This document shows, piece after piece, positions 49,985-60,800 of a stretch of DNA of 64,000 bases. Below the pieces are notes generated by a model. That model did not search any database. It was not told where the DNA came from and saw only the letters and a program-made list of their open reading frames with translations. The position numbers were made by a program, and so were the translations under genes. The stretch covers positions 186,001 through 250,000 of the forward strand of contig NZ_NXLU01000001.1 of assembly GCF_003364215.1 (NCBI RefSeq), read 5' to 3'. Numbering within the stretch: the stretch's first letter is position 1; the number at the start of each line of letters is the position of its first letter. The stretch is from Helicobacter cholecystus (GTDB lineage Bacteria > Campylobacterota > Campylobacteria > Campylobacterales > Helicobacteraceae).

Positions 49985-52720
49985 TCAGCACATTTTTTCT
50001 AGCACGTCAGCACATCGCTTACAAGGAGTATTCTCCTCTAAAGAAAGATATCTCCAACACCTTGGACATTTGTGTTTTGTGCTTTTATGAAGATTGAAAA
50101 TCTTGCCATTAACTTCAAACTCTGCGACCTTCTCCCCAGAACCCTCTTTAAGACTTTCAGAGACAATGAGCCATACATCAAGGGCCTCAAACTCATATTC
50201 ACTTACTACAGCAAGTTCAAGGGAACTTTTGATTTCTCCCTCTTGCTTAAGCGTGTTGAGTGCAGATTCAAAAGCATTTTTAATCTCTAATAATTCCTTA
50301 AAGTCTTCATTGACTTCATAGCGATAGGGACTTCTTGAAAGAGAGAAAACATCTTTGATTTTCCCCTCTGTGATAGCCTCACTTGCGTAGCCTAGAGCCT
50401 CATTGGCAGTATAGGTGAGGATTGGGGCGATACAATAGAGCATCTCTCTTGCAATGATTGCCATCACACTAAGGCTCGCTTCTCTTTTTTTGCTTCCCAC
50501 CTCATCACAATACAAACTATCCTTACAGAGTTCAAGATAGATTCCACTGAGCTCATTGGTGATGAAATTTTGCAAGAGTGCAATTCCTTTGACAAAGTCA
50601 AATTCTCTAAAGCATTCTTGGATTCTATCAAAGGTTTGCATCGCCACTTGATATGCCCATTTATCAATTTTTGAGAAATGTTCAAGTCCTAAAATTTCTT
50701 TACAATCATTGGTATTTGCAAGTAAAAATCTTAAAGTATTTCTAATTTTTCGGTAAGACTCTGCGACTTGTTTAAGGATAGATTTTGAAATTTTTAAGTC
50801 ATTTTGATAATCACTGCTTGCTATAAAAAGTCTAAGAATTTCACTCCCAAACTCTTTGAGTATTTCTTCAGGGGCAATAACATTTCCCTTGCTTTTGCTC
50901 ATTTTCTCTCCATTTTCATCGACACTAAAGCCATGAGTAAGCACCATAGAAAAAGGAGCTTTGCCATTAAGTGCACAAGAGAGCAAGAGTGAGCTTTGAA
51001 ACCATCCTCGATGCTGATCACTCCCTTCAAGATAGAGGTTTGCGGGATAGTTTCCGCTATTATATTTGCTAGATTGTAAAACTGCTTTCCAAGTGCTTCC
51101 ACTATCAAACCAGACATCTAAAATATCTAAATTTTTCTCAAATTCTTCTGCCCTATGTTTGAGATTTGAGGGCAGAAGCTCTTGTATGCTCTTACTCCAC
51201 CACGCATCACATCCTTCAGTCCTAAAGATATTTTGAAGATGTTTCATCACTTCAGCATCTAGCAAGGCTTCCCCACTTTTTTTATCAATAAAAAAGGCAA
51301 TAGGAACCCCCCAGTCTCTCTGTCTTGAAATACACCAATCAGGGCGATTTTCAATCATTGTTTTAAGGCGATTTTTTCCACTTTCAGGATAGAAGGCAAC
51401 TTTTTCTATCTGCTCTAATGCAATTTCTCTTAATGTTTTGCCCTGATAAAAAGGCTTGTCCATTAAGATAAACCATTGTGTTGTGGCTCTAAAAATCACA
51501 GGTTGGTGTGTTCTCCAGCAATGAGGGTAGGAGTGCTTAATCTTTTGGGCCTTAAGCAATGAAGCACCAAGAAGAGTCATAATCTTCTCTTGAGATTCAA
51601 AGATATTTTTGCCTAAAAATTCCTTATCCAATAGCCCCTCAAGAATAATGAGCTCATTATAATTCCCCCCATCATCCACAGGAACAAATACAGGTAGGCC
51701 ATATTTTAATCCCACCCTATAGTCATCTTCTCCATGTCCTGTAGCTGTATGCACACAGCCTGTTCCATCGCTCATCACAACATGATCTCCAAGGATGATG
51801 AGACTTTCTCTGCCATTGAGAGGATTGAGTGCAACAAGTTTTTCTAGCTCACTTGAATTCCACTCTTTGATGATTTTCCCCTCCTTTAAAACATCTTTTT
51901 GAAGCAGGGTTTCTAGCAATGCTTTTGCAATAATGTATCCCTCACTTGTAAGCACATAACATTCATCAGGTTTGAGGGCAATGGCTACATTTGCAGGGAG
52001 TGTCCAAGGAGTGGTTGTCCAAATCACAAATGAGGCTTTTTGCACACCAAGTTTTTCAAGACTTTTAGGGCTAAGAGCAAAGGCGACATAAATAGAATCG
52101 CTAATTTTTTCTTGATACTCTACCTCTGCTTCTGCAAGCGCACTTTTAGCTGCCCAGCTCCAATAGATGGGCTTATAGCGTTGGGCTAGAAGTCCATTTT
52201 GTGCAATTTGACAAAGCACTTGATAAATATCAGCCTCAAAGTCAAAATCCATTGTTTTATAGGGATTTTCAAAATCTCCCAAAACCCCTAAGGATTGAAA
52301 TTCTTGACTTTGGATATCAACAAAGTTTCTTGCCCACTCTCTGCAAAGTTCACGAATTTTTGCTTTGGGCAGAGAATCTTTTTTTTCTTTTCCAATTTTT
52401 TTCTCTACCTGTTGTTCAATAGGAAGCCCATGGCAGTCCCAGCCAGGGGTATAGTAGGGATATTCCCCTTGAAAATAATGAAATTTTATGATGATGTCTT
52501 TAAGGATTTTATTAATAGCATGTCCGACATGAAGATGTCCATTGGCATAAGGTGGGCCATCGTGGAGTGTGAAGCTTCTTAGCGGATCTCTTTGGTTTTG
52601 CATTTGTAAAAATGCTTTTTGCTCCTGCCATTTTTTATAGGTAAGAGGCTCGTTATTTGGAAGATTTCCACGCATTGGAAAATCTGTTTGAGGAAGTTTC
52701 ATACTTTCTTTATAATCCAT
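49985..52720 (-). CDS. ileS: Isoleucyl-tRNA synthetase
   Basis: 911 aa class Ia synthetase. HIGH-type motif DGPPYANGHLHVGHAINK, CP1 editing region (TTPWTLPANVAI, GTGCVHTATGHGEDDY), KMSKSKGN, and a C-terminal zinc finger CPRCWRY..CKRC. Bacterial type. ATG with AAAGGA upstream; divergent from ogt. Confidence 0.97.
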   Translation of the reverse strand: MDYKESMKLPQTDFPMRGNLPNNEPLTYKKWQEQKAFLQMQNQRDPLRSFTLHDGPPYANGHLHVGHAINKILKDIIIKFHYFQGEYPYYTPGWDCHGLPIEQQVEKKIGKEKKDSLPKAKIRELCREWARNFVDIQSQEFQSLGVLGDFENPYKTMDFDFEADIYQVLCQIAQNGLLAQRYKPIYWSWAAKSALAEAEVEYQEKISDSIYVAFALSPKSLEKLGVQKASFVIWTTTPWTLPANVAIALKPDECYVLTSEGYIIAKALLETLLQKDVLKEGKIIKEWNSSELEKLVALNPLNGRESLIILGDHVVMSDGTGCVHTATGHGEDDYRVGLKYGLPVFVPVDDGGNYNELIILEGLLDKEFLGKNIFESQEKIMTLLGASLLKAQKIKHSYPHCWRTHQPVIFRATTQWFILMDKPFYQGKTLREIALEQIEKVAFYPESGKNRLKTMIENRPDWCISRQRDWGVPIAFFIDKKSGEALLDAEVMKHLQNIFRTEGCDAWWSKSIQELLPSNLKHRAEEFEKNLDILDVWFDSGSTWKAVLQSSKYNSGNYPANLYLEGSDQHRGWFQSSLLLSCALNGKAPFSMVLTHGFSVDENGEKMSKSKGNVIAPEEILKEFGSEILRLFIASSDYQNDLKISKSILKQVAESYRKIRNTLRFLLANTNDCKEILGLEHFSKIDKWAYQVAMQTFDRIQECFREFDFVKGIALLQNFITNELSGIYLELCKDSLYCDEVGSKKREASLSVMAIIAREMLYCIAPILTYTANEALGYASEAITEGKIKDVFSLSRSPYRYEVNEDFKELLEIKNAFESALNTLKQEGEIKSSLELAVVSEYEFEALDVWLIVSESLKEGSGEKVAEFEVNGKIFNLHKSTKHKCPRCWRYLSLEENTPCKRCADVLEKMC

Positions 52721-52782
52721 TGTAAAATCCTTTAGAAAAAATCAGATTCAAGATTTTAACAAACCTAGCTTTGGAGTAATGA

Positions 52783-53253
52783 GTGAATTATGGAGTTTTT
52801 CATAGTTTTATAGGAGAGTTTTTTATCTTAGAGCAAGAGGAGAGGATTATTGCACTTCATCAAAACTTCTCACTTCTCCCCTCTAATGCTTCTGCCTCTC
52901 CAACCCCGCTGCTTCAAGAGGCAATGAGTGAGCTTAGGGCTTATTTTAAAGGAGAGTTAAAGACTTTTTCCCTCCCCTTTGCTTTGAGTGGGAGTGAGTT
53001 TGAGAGAAAAATTTATCAAACACTCTCTTCTTTCCCCTATGCACAGACCTTGAGTTATCAAGACTTAGCACTTAAAATCAATGCTCCAAACTCTGCAAGA
53101 GCTCTAGGCAATGCTTTGGGTAAGAATCCTCTCTTGCTTCTTATTCCCTGTCATCGGGTGATTTGCAAAAATGGAAAAATAGGAAACTATGTGCTAGGGG
53201 AGGAGAAAAAGAGAGGGCTTTTGGAGCTAGAAAAGAAGTGGAGTGAAGATTAA
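52783..53253 (+). CDS. ogt: Methylated-DNA--protein-cysteine methyltransferase
   Basis: 156 aa. N-terminal ribonuclease-like region and a DNA-binding domain with FPYAQTLSYQDLA and the acceptor motif LIPCHRVICKNGKIGNY. Removes O6-alkyl groups from guanine in a suicide reaction. Starts at GTG with GGAG 6 nt upstream; an ATG 4 nt earlier is out of frame and stops at once. Confidence 0.92.
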   Translation: MNYGVFHSFIGEFFILEQEERIIALHQNFSLLPSNASASPTPLLQEAMSELRAYFKGELKTFSLPFALSGSEFERKIYQTLSSFPYAQTLSYQDLALKINAPNSARALGNALGKNPLLLLIPCHRVICKNGKIGNYVLGEEKKRGLLELEKKWSED

Positions 53254-53332
53254 AATTTAGGGGGAGTTTGTGTGATTTGTTTCTATGGCTAAGTTTTTAA
53301 TAAGAGATAGGGTCAGTGTTTAATCTAGCATT

Positions 53333-54922
53333 TCACACATTCACCCCAAAGCTTAGATAAAAACTCTGTGTTTGCACCTTATAGGGGTTATAGATTGGAT
53401 AATACCACCAAAACTCCATATTAAAATAAGATGCAAACATCTTAATTCCCACCCCTCCCCCTGAGAGAAAATTATATTGATCTACACTTTCTTTAAAATC
53501 TTGCACATATCCTGCATCAAGTCCTAGGGAGGGGGCAAAGATAACTCCTGCAACACTTGGGAGATAAATCACTAGATCATTTCTATAAATCACTCCAATC
53601 TGTTCACTTAAAGATAATCCATCAAATCCTCTCACACTTGCTCTCCCTCCAATATTCATTTTCTCACTGGCATACAAATCACTCTGAGAGATTTGAGTTT
53701 TAAGCATTGAGCTAAAGTTAAAGCTTTGATTTGCAAGAGTAAAGGGGATATTGAGATAGAAATCAAGAGTGGGGATCGTATAGAGATAGGGGTTATGATC
53801 TCCTAAAATTTTATTACTTCCAAAGGCAGAGATTCCCTGAAGAAGTGAGAGAGTCATCATAAACTCAGAAATCCCAAAGTAATGCTTATAGTTTAAAAAC
53901 AAAGACACATCACTTAAAAATTTTCTTTGCACTTCTAACTCAACTTTGTCTAAGAAGTTTTTAGTATCTTTGATATTCCACCCTATGCCTAAAGACAAAG
54001 AGTGAAATACATTGCTTAGAAGTAAATAACTTAGCTTTGAGCTAAAGCTCCAAGATTTGCTAGAGTTAATTGGTGAGCTAAAATCAAGCTCTAAAGTAGA
54101 GGCACTTTGAGAGTAAGAGCCACTCAACTCAAGAAGAGCTCTTCTAATGGGTAGGGCATAACTTGCAGAAGCATATAAGCAATGAGCTCCTTGAGTAAAA
54201 GGAATGGAATTGTTGATAAAAAAAGAGAGAGTATCCCCTAGATAAGTAGGATTTTCTATCCCAAAAAGAAAACTTGATTGGATATTGCTAGTCAAAAAGC
54301 TTTTAAATTTATCCAAAGAGCTTGAGCCATAGTCTCTCACTCCTGTGCTTCCCCCATTATCAAGTGTGGCACTAAAGAAGAGAGGCAAAGCTTTCTTATT
54401 CACTACAATCTCTACTCGGCTTCCTTCTCCTAAGGGAGTGATGATGACTTTAGGGTCTAGGTATTTATTTCTTCTAATATTGCTTAATCCAAATTCAATT
54501 TCTTTATTATTAAGAATATCTCCTTTTTTAATTGCAAAATCTTTGGAGAAAAACATTAAAGTGGAGTTATCTCTAAATTCTAATTCATCGATGATTCCCA
54601 CCTCTATGCCAATCTTTAAAACCCCGCTTTTAAGATCTTGAGGAATAAGCCCAAATTTTGTAGTGATATACCCCTCTTTAATCGCACTCTTATTGAGTTC
54701 TTCTAAAAGAAGAGAAATCTCTGAAACACTTAGGCAAGAGTGAGCAAAGGAAGAGAGATAAGAGTTTAAAAAAGTAAGCTCATCAAAGATCTTTTCTTTT
54801 TCAATGACTTTTAGTGAAGTCTCTGAGGGGACAAACTCAATGGTGCTAATAGGAAAACAAGAGGCAAGACCTAAAGAGAATCCTATAAAAACAAAGGAGA
54901 GAAATCTAGGGAGTGAGAGCAT
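53333..54922 (-). CDS. TpsB-type outer-membrane transporter (FhaC/ShlB family)
   Basis: 529 aa. Signal-like N-terminus (FLSFVFIGFSLGLASCF), POTRA-like region (EGYITTKFGLIPQDLKSGVLKIGI with IDELEF), then a 16-strand barrel carrying the conserved L6-loop motif GGRASVRGFDG. Exports the TpsA adhesin encoded upstream. The last gene of tpsA-OMP-OMP-tpsB. The ATG at 54922 has no Shine-Dalgarno; an ATG at 54962 with AAGGA reads a different frame and stops at 54906, so either a leader peptide or a frameshift is present. Confidence 0.85.
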   Translation of the reverse strand: MLSLPRFLSFVFIGFSLGLASCFPISTIEFVPSETSLKVIEKEKIFDELTFLNSYLSSFAHSCLSVSEISLLLEELNKSAIKEGYITTKFGLIPQDLKSGVLKIGIEVGIIDELEFRDNSTLMFFSKDFAIKKGDILNNKEIEFGLSNIRRNKYLDPKVIITPLGEGSRVEIVVNKKALPLFFSATLDNGGSTGVRDYGSSSLDKFKSFLTSNIQSSFLFGIENPTYLGDTLSFFINNSIPFTQGAHCLYASASYALPIRRALLELSGSYSQSASTLELDFSSPINSSKSWSFSSKLSYLLLSNVFHSLSLGIGWNIKDTKNFLDKVELEVQRKFLSDVSLFLNYKHYFGISEFMMTLSLLQGISAFGSNKILGDHNPYLYTIPTLDFYLNIPFTLANQSFNFSSMLKTQISQSDLYASEKMNIGGRASVRGFDGLSLSEQIGVIYRNDLVIYLPSVAGVIFAPSLGLDAGYVQDFKESVDQYNFLSGGGVGIKMFASYFNMEFWWYYPIYNPYKVQTQSFYLSFGVNV

Positions 54923-54962
54923 AGAGATTTACCAATTGCTTAGAGAGTGATGGCTTTTTCAT
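54906..54962 (-). other. Short frame with strong ribosome-binding site overlapping the tpsB start
   Basis: ATG 54962 preceded by AAGGA reads MKKPSLSKQLVNLYALTP then TAG, overlapping the first 17 nt of tpsB one base out of frame. It has the basic beginning expected of a TpsB signal peptide. It may be a coupling leader, or tpsB's true N-terminus displaced by a single-base indel; no homopolymer explains the shift. Confidence 0.5.
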
Positions 54963-54997
54963 CGTTTTTCCTTATTTCTTAGTTCCCTATCATTTCG

Positions 54998-55693
54998 TTA
55001 GAAGAGATGTTTGTAGCCAAGGGTGAGGGTGGAGGGCATCATCATTTCTCCAAAACCAACACCAAGTGTTGGGAAGCTAAGAATACAATCAAATATATTA
55101 TTCTCTACTTGTGTATAAACCCCTAGTCTTAATCGCCCGATAATGCCACCTCCACCAATTAGTTTGTTTCCCTCTTTCTCGTTTTTGCTGTAGTTCATAT
55201 TAAAATCAAAGGATATTCCCAAATTTATTCCAAATCTATTCCCACTGGTTTTTACAAGATCAAATAAACCATCTATTGCATAATACAAGAGTCCAAAAAT
55301 ATAAAAATCATTCCCTCTATAATCTAATTGCTCATTCCCTCCAAATTTCCCCATATCATATCCCCAATCATATTTAACCCCAAAAGTATGGCGAATCCCT
55401 ACTTTTTCATAATCATAGCGTTGCCAACCTCCTAAAATCCCTACAGAATAACCTAAAGTCGATGCTAGTGTTTTACCAGCAAGAAGTGGATTGCCTGTAG
55501 CAAAAAGAGCATATGCAAAATCATAGTATCCTACTCCCCCCTCAACTCCAAAGAAGTGCTTTGTGCGTTTCTTTTGTTCTGCTTCAATTCTTGCTTGTTC
55601 TCTTTTTTCTGCATCACTCATAAAAAGACTATCTATAAACCCTACTGCAAAACTTTGTGTGAAAAGCAATGCGCATAAAATAACTTTTTTCAT
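54998..55693 (-). CDS. Small outer-membrane protein, paralog of the next gene
   Basis: 231 aa. Signal peptide MKKVILCALLFTQSFA, then a short charged stretch and a beta-barrel-like body with FGVEGGVGYYDFAYALFATG, LGYSVGILGGWQRYDY and C-terminal STLTLGYKHLF. Clearly a tandem duplicate relative of 55702-56382. AGGAG precedes the ATG; 8-nt gap. Sits between tpsA and tpsB. Confidence 0.82.
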   Translation of the reverse strand: MKKVILCALLFTQSFAVGFIDSLFMSDAEKREQARIEAEQKKRTKHFFGVEGGVGYYDFAYALFATGNPLLAGKTLASTLGYSVGILGGWQRYDYEKVGIRHTFGVKYDWGYDMGKFGGNEQLDYRGNDFYIFGLLYYAIDGLFDLVKTSGNRFGINLGISFDFNMNYSKNEKEGNKLIGGGGIIGRLRLGVYTQVENNIFDCILSFPTLGVGFGEMMMPSTLTLGYKHLF

Positions 55694-55701
55694 TGTTTCT
55701 C

Positions 55702-56382
55702 CTAGAAGAGGTGTTTGTAGCCTAGAGTTAGAGTGGAGTTGATAGGGACATTAAGAAAGTCTCCAAATTTCCAATTAGGATCAAGGCTAGGTCCTGAAGC
55801 TAGCCCAAAAGTTGGAATATTAAGAGTAATATCAAATACATCATTTTCAATTTGAGCTTTAAATCCAAATCTTGCCACAAAAGAAAGGGCGACTCCCAAT
55901 CTATTAGAAGCTTTTTGAATCCAATCTAATCCCAACACATCAATCCCTAACCCCACAAACATTCCATATCGTTTCTTATCTTGCACAGAGAAATCAAAAA
56001 GCCAATCGGTAATAAAAGAGAACATAAAGCCATAGCCATTGCCTAGAGGAAATTGCTTATCCCCATCATCATACTTTCCATAATTTTGCATATAATCTCC
56101 ACGCAAAGAGAGAATAAAACGTTTCCCAAAATGCTCAGAGTAATACTTCTGCCACCCCACTTGCAGAGCAAGGTTATACCCCAAAGAATCAGCATAGGGC
56201 TTTTTTCCTCCTAAGTAAGTATTGAAGTGCGCAAAAAAAGCTGAAGTCATAATACTATACAACCCCACTCCCCCTTCAACTCCTATAAAAGTCCTCCACT
56301 GCCCAATATCTGAATTTGATGTAATGTCTTCTGCATTTACAATTCCAAAAATTAAACATAGAGTAAGTAATAGTTTTTTCAT
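55702..56382 (-). CDS. Small outer-membrane protein, paralog of the previous gene
   Basis: 226 aa. Signal peptide ending FGIVNA, body with FIGVEGGVGLYSIMTSAFFAHF, LGYNLALQVGWQKYY and the shared C-terminus STLTLGYKHLF. Starts 9 nt after the tpsA end with AAGGAT as ribosome-binding site, so it belongs to the TPS operon. Unusual: typical TPS loci have only tpsA and tpsB; role unknown. Confidence 0.82.
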   Translation of the reverse strand: MKKLLLTLCLIFGIVNAEDITSNSDIGQWRTFIGVEGGVGLYSIMTSAFFAHFNTYLGGKKPYADSLGYNLALQVGWQKYYSEHFGKRFILSLRGDYMQNYGKYDDGDKQFPLGNGYGFMFSFITDWLFDFSVQDKKRYGMFVGLGIDVLGLDWIQKASNRLGVALSFVARFGFKAQIENDVFDITLNIPTFGLASGPSLDPNWKFGDFLNVPINSTLTLGYKHLF

Positions 56383-56391
56383 TGTTTATCC

Positions 56392-57819
56392 TTATTTTTT
56401 AGTCCAAAATTTTTCATTATTAGAATGGCTAAATTTGATTGATTGTGTTTTTACTGCTTCTTGAGCTTCTCCTCTAAAGATATTCTTTGGTTCTCTTTTA
56501 TCATCTCCTATTTCTACTTTGATATCTTTAGAGATGCTAGAGGGGCGAGAAGTGATAGAGCCTGAGAGAGAAGAGCTATTGTCTCCAAATTTAAGGTGGG
56601 CTATATCGCTAAGCTTTTTAAATGCAGGAATTATTTTCCTATTATTAAAATTATCCTTAATATCTCCAAATCCTCCCATAATTATTCCTTGTATCAACCA
56701 TTGGTCAAGGGTTAGAATTCCCTTAACGCCAACATCTTGCTGAATATCCAGACTCACATCTTTAAGATCTAATTTTGTCATTGAATGAGATTTGATAGAA
56801 GAATCTTTATTTGTAGCAGAGATATAAGCATTGGTTAGTCCTATATTGCGATTGGTTGTAATCTCAACTTTATCAGCTTTTATCCCTGCTTGCTCTTGAA
56901 TGGTGGCACTAAGATTGCCTTGGAGTTTTCCTTCTGCTTCAAGGGGTTGAAGAAGTGGGGCAGAAATAATGCTTCCTGTTTTTGCTTCAATATCAGCTCT
57001 CCCACTTGCAGAGTGGGATTGTATGCTTGAAATATTGAGATCTCCTGCGACATTCATCTTGATATTGTTGGCTTTAAGATTTCCTCCCAATAGATTGACA
57101 TTGCCAAATAAGAGATTATCCACATAGGCACTAAGGTTTTGTTTATCAAGAGCTATACTCTTTTTTATATTGTTTAGTGCTATTGCTGCATTTGAAGTGA
57201 TCCCTGCTAGAGCGATAGTTTGTTGGAATTTATTGCCTGTTTTTTGTGCTTGGAGATATTTCTTAATATTTTCGCCAAGCTTTTTAAGATTATTTCCTAT
57301 TTTTTTATGATTTTCTTCTGCTTGAGAAAGATTGATTGGAGTTTTTGTTGTGTGGATTGTGAGATTGGCTGATTGGATTGAGGCATTATTGACATGTGTA
57401 GAAGCAGAGCCTACAGCGCCTCCTTGTGCATAGGCATCTGCTCGTAAATCTGCATAAAAAGGAAAAGAGTAGCCAACATTACTATTAATCCCATAGTCTA
57501 GATTATAGGCATATCCTGTTTTTGTATCAATACTTGCAATGGCATTGAGATTTTTAGCTGTGATTGTAGTGTCTGCTGTGGCGTGAATAGAAGAGCCAAT
57601 AATGCCCGTGTTTCTCTCTGAAGTGATAGTAATATTCTTTCCTGCTAGAGTGCTTCCTGTGTGAGAAGTTCCACTTGTTTGCTCATAGCTAGTGTTGAGT
57701 TTTTGAGGGGGGAGTTTTGTATTTGTATCATTTCTTGCATTTAAGATTGCGACAATAGGCTGTCCTACAATTTGATACCCTTCAACCCCTACAGTCAGTC
57801 CATTTACCCCTATCCCAGC
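56392..57819 (-). pseudogene. C-terminal continuation of tpsA after an in-frame stop
   Basis: After the TAA at 57820-57822 the same frame stays open for 475 more codons, with no other stop, to TAA at 56392. The text remains adhesin-like: AGKNITITSERNTGIIGSSI, TTITAKNLNAIASID, GGAVGSAS, VNLLGGNLKANNIKMNVAGDL. A GTG at 57123 could start a 243-aa remnant, but no ribosome-binding site supports it. Read with the upstream part this would be a single 1518-codon TpsA. The end lacks a VENN-type toxin boundary, so I do not call CDI. Confidence 0.82.
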
Positions 57820-60800
57820 TTACATACCTAGTTGGAATTTAGTTTTAGAAGTGCTTGTATGAGTTTGCTTGTATTTTGTTTCATATGCTTTGATTCTTAT
57901 ATTTTTTCCCAAAAGAGCCATTTCATCACCCTTAAGATTAGAGCCTATGATATTAATATCCCCTTGCGGATTACCCTTTTTATCTGCTGTAGTGATTGTG
58001 ATATTTTTTGCATTGATATTGGCACTTGAAGCACTTGTGCGATACAGAGAGTCTTGAGATGAAATCTCTGTATTGGCAAAGCCTCCTCCAACTTCTAAGC
58101 TAGGAATATAAGTATTGACCCCTACACTCACTCCTAATCCCCAGAACTCTTCTTTTTTATCAATCGTTTCCTCAAACTTATCTTCTTTAGCTGTAATGGT
58201 TATATCTTTTGCTTGTATGGAGATATTTTCTGATTTTGTATCAATAGATTCTAATCTTGCTGTCTTTCCTGATGTAAGGCTAATATTCTTTGCACTTAGA
58301 GTTTGATTATTATGAGTAGTGATTGTTGTGTTTGTATCCGTTGTTGTTTGTGTATAGCCTAAAGAAATCCCCACACTTTTTCTAATAGGATTACTTTCTT
58401 TATGTGTTTTAAAGCCAAAGCTCTTTTCTACTTTATGCTCCTCAATATTTTTTTCATCTTCCTTAGTGCTTAGAGTGAGATCACCTCCTGCATTTAGAGC
58501 TAGATTTTCTTTTGCATCTGTTTTGATATTAAAGCCCTTTAAGTTATTTCCTGCAGAGATAGAAATATTATTGCCTTTTAGGGAATTGGCAATATTTGTT
58601 TTTGTTGTGGTTGTGGTGGTGATAGTGGTTTTTGTCGTTTTAAACCACCCAATCTTTGTTTTTGAGCTTGAAGTTTGAGTGATTGAGATATTTTGGGCAG
58701 TATCAAAGAGAATATTATCTTTTGCATTGATTGAGAGATTATTATTTGCTTCCATATTGACTGATGTGAATGTTGCATCAGAGTTTGAAGTGATTGTGAT
58801 GTTGTTTCCAAAGAGATCTGAGGTTTTATTGCCCACACTCCCAAGATCACTAGTTTTGAAACGAATTGTCCCAATTTCTACATTATCAGCATTGATAGTT
58901 AAATCATTCCCCGCAATTAAGTCAGCTCCAAAGTTTTTAAAATCTCCTGCTTGGATATTGAGATCTCCTCGTGAGGTAATCTCTCCATTCTCATTGAATA
59001 CCTTATCTCCGATGATTGCGATATACCCCGCCTCTATGAGAGCGCTATTTGTAATTTCTCCACCTTCAATTTTCACACTCTCTGCACTAATTCCTGCACT
59101 TGTAAGAGTGTTAGGGTCAATATTTTGCTTTGCTTCTTTTATCTCTTGCAATCTTCTCTCTAGGTTTTCAAATGCACTATTGAGCGCTTGGGTGTTTTGT
59201 TGTCTGTAGGTCTCTTTTAGCACGGCAAGTTCTATTTCTTTTTGCAGAAGTGCATTAGAGTAGTTTGGATCCCTGTGGTAGTGAGATTTGACATACTCTT
59301 TATAAGAGTCTGAGGCAAGATAGGAAGAGAGGCTTACATACTCTTCTCTACTCTCTTGTGTGTAGTTTGGAGTTGAAGCAAATATTAGGGCATTGGAGAG
59401 GATTTTTTCTTGATTGCAGAGGAGGAGGTTTTGGAGATTATATTGGGGGAGATTGTTTTGGGCATACCAAGAGTTCTCTATCTCCTCGTGGTAGGTCTCT
59501 ACGATTTTTGTATCAATATTTCGCCTCTTATAGTGATGGCGATATACTTTTACTTTCAGCTCTGGAGCTTTGTTGATAAAGCTCTCTTTTGTTTTAAACA
59601 CTGCCTCATTTGTAGCATTGAGATTGCCCATATCATTTGTAATACTGCCTGCTGTAATAGTGAGATTATTTCCTGCTTGAATAATGGCGGGGGAGTAGTT
59701 TTGCACTTGTTCTTCGACCTTCCATCGCTTATCAAAAATCTTATTTGTCCCCATATTCACATACCAAGAATCTTCTGTATAGCTTGTTACAACCTCTTTG
59801 ACTTCATACCTTGAAATATTCTCCACCTTCTCTGCGGTGATATTCACATCCGTATTTGCTGAGATGATTGAGCCATTATGAAGCTCTTTTGCTCTGATAT
59901 CTAAATTTGCACTAGAGCTAAGAGTAGGGGAGATACTCTCTTGATCAAGTGTGCTTTTTGCATTTTCAGGAGCAGAGATTGTAACAATCCCATTAACATC
60001 AATAACAAATCCTCCATCCCCTTTTATCTTACTTCCAGTTGTTGCTAGAGTTCCTGAGTTTCTTACTCCCACTCCCTCATCTGTGGCTACTAGATAGATG
60101 CTATTGGCAACCACGCTTCCTAAATGAGTCACATCAAGAGCTAGGGCTTTTTGCTCTTCTCCCTTGGCATTCTTTGTAGTGATTGCTTCATACAGGAGGA
60201 GGGAAGCATCACTTTTATTGCTTAAATCAAAGAAGACTTTATTCTCCCCCAAAATCAACCGCAAATCATTTGCTATAAGGTTTCCCTTGACTGATGCACT
60301 TTTAGCAATGATATTGAGCTTTGCTGTATTGCTTGTATTCAAAGCTTCAATATTGATATGTCCTCTTTGAGTCATCATTGTTAGAGTTTTGTTAAGCTCA
60401 TTAATATGATCAACCCTATTGATTTCTTCTTGAGAAATTACACCTGTGGAGAGTGTAAAAGATTTAGCATTTAAAACCCCACAGCCATTGCAAGTGATTC
60501 CATTAGGATTAGCAATGATTAAATCAGCTCTTTTTCCAGCTATCTCCATTACCCCTAGGAGTGAGGAGGGATTTGAGCCTGTGACTTGTGTAAGAATAAG
60601 AGAAGCTTCATTACTAAGATTAGAATTTCCATTGATATAACCTGCAAGAGTGGTATTTACAAACAAATCCTTAGAATTATTAAAGATTAAGCCCTCTTTG
60701 CCCACATTAAAATCTGTGAAATAGTTATTAGAAATTCCTGCATTATTTGCATCTGCAATATCTATAACAGAGATACCATTAGAAGATTCTTTAATTTTAG

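Noticed and set aside
56392-57123. CDI toxin tip at the TpsA C-terminus with a small immunity gene
   Set aside because: No VENN-type junction and no small immunity-like gene follow; the next genes encode OMPs with signal peptides.
57820-57822. Stop-codon readthrough or recoding as the explanation for the tpsA TAA
   Set aside because: No special context or recoding element is visible; a mutation or sequence error is simpler.
58679-59814. Several plus-strand frames opposite tpsA
   Set aside because: They are antisense to the adhesin, short, lacking ribosome-binding sites and any recognisable protein features; they arise from its repetitive codon pattern.
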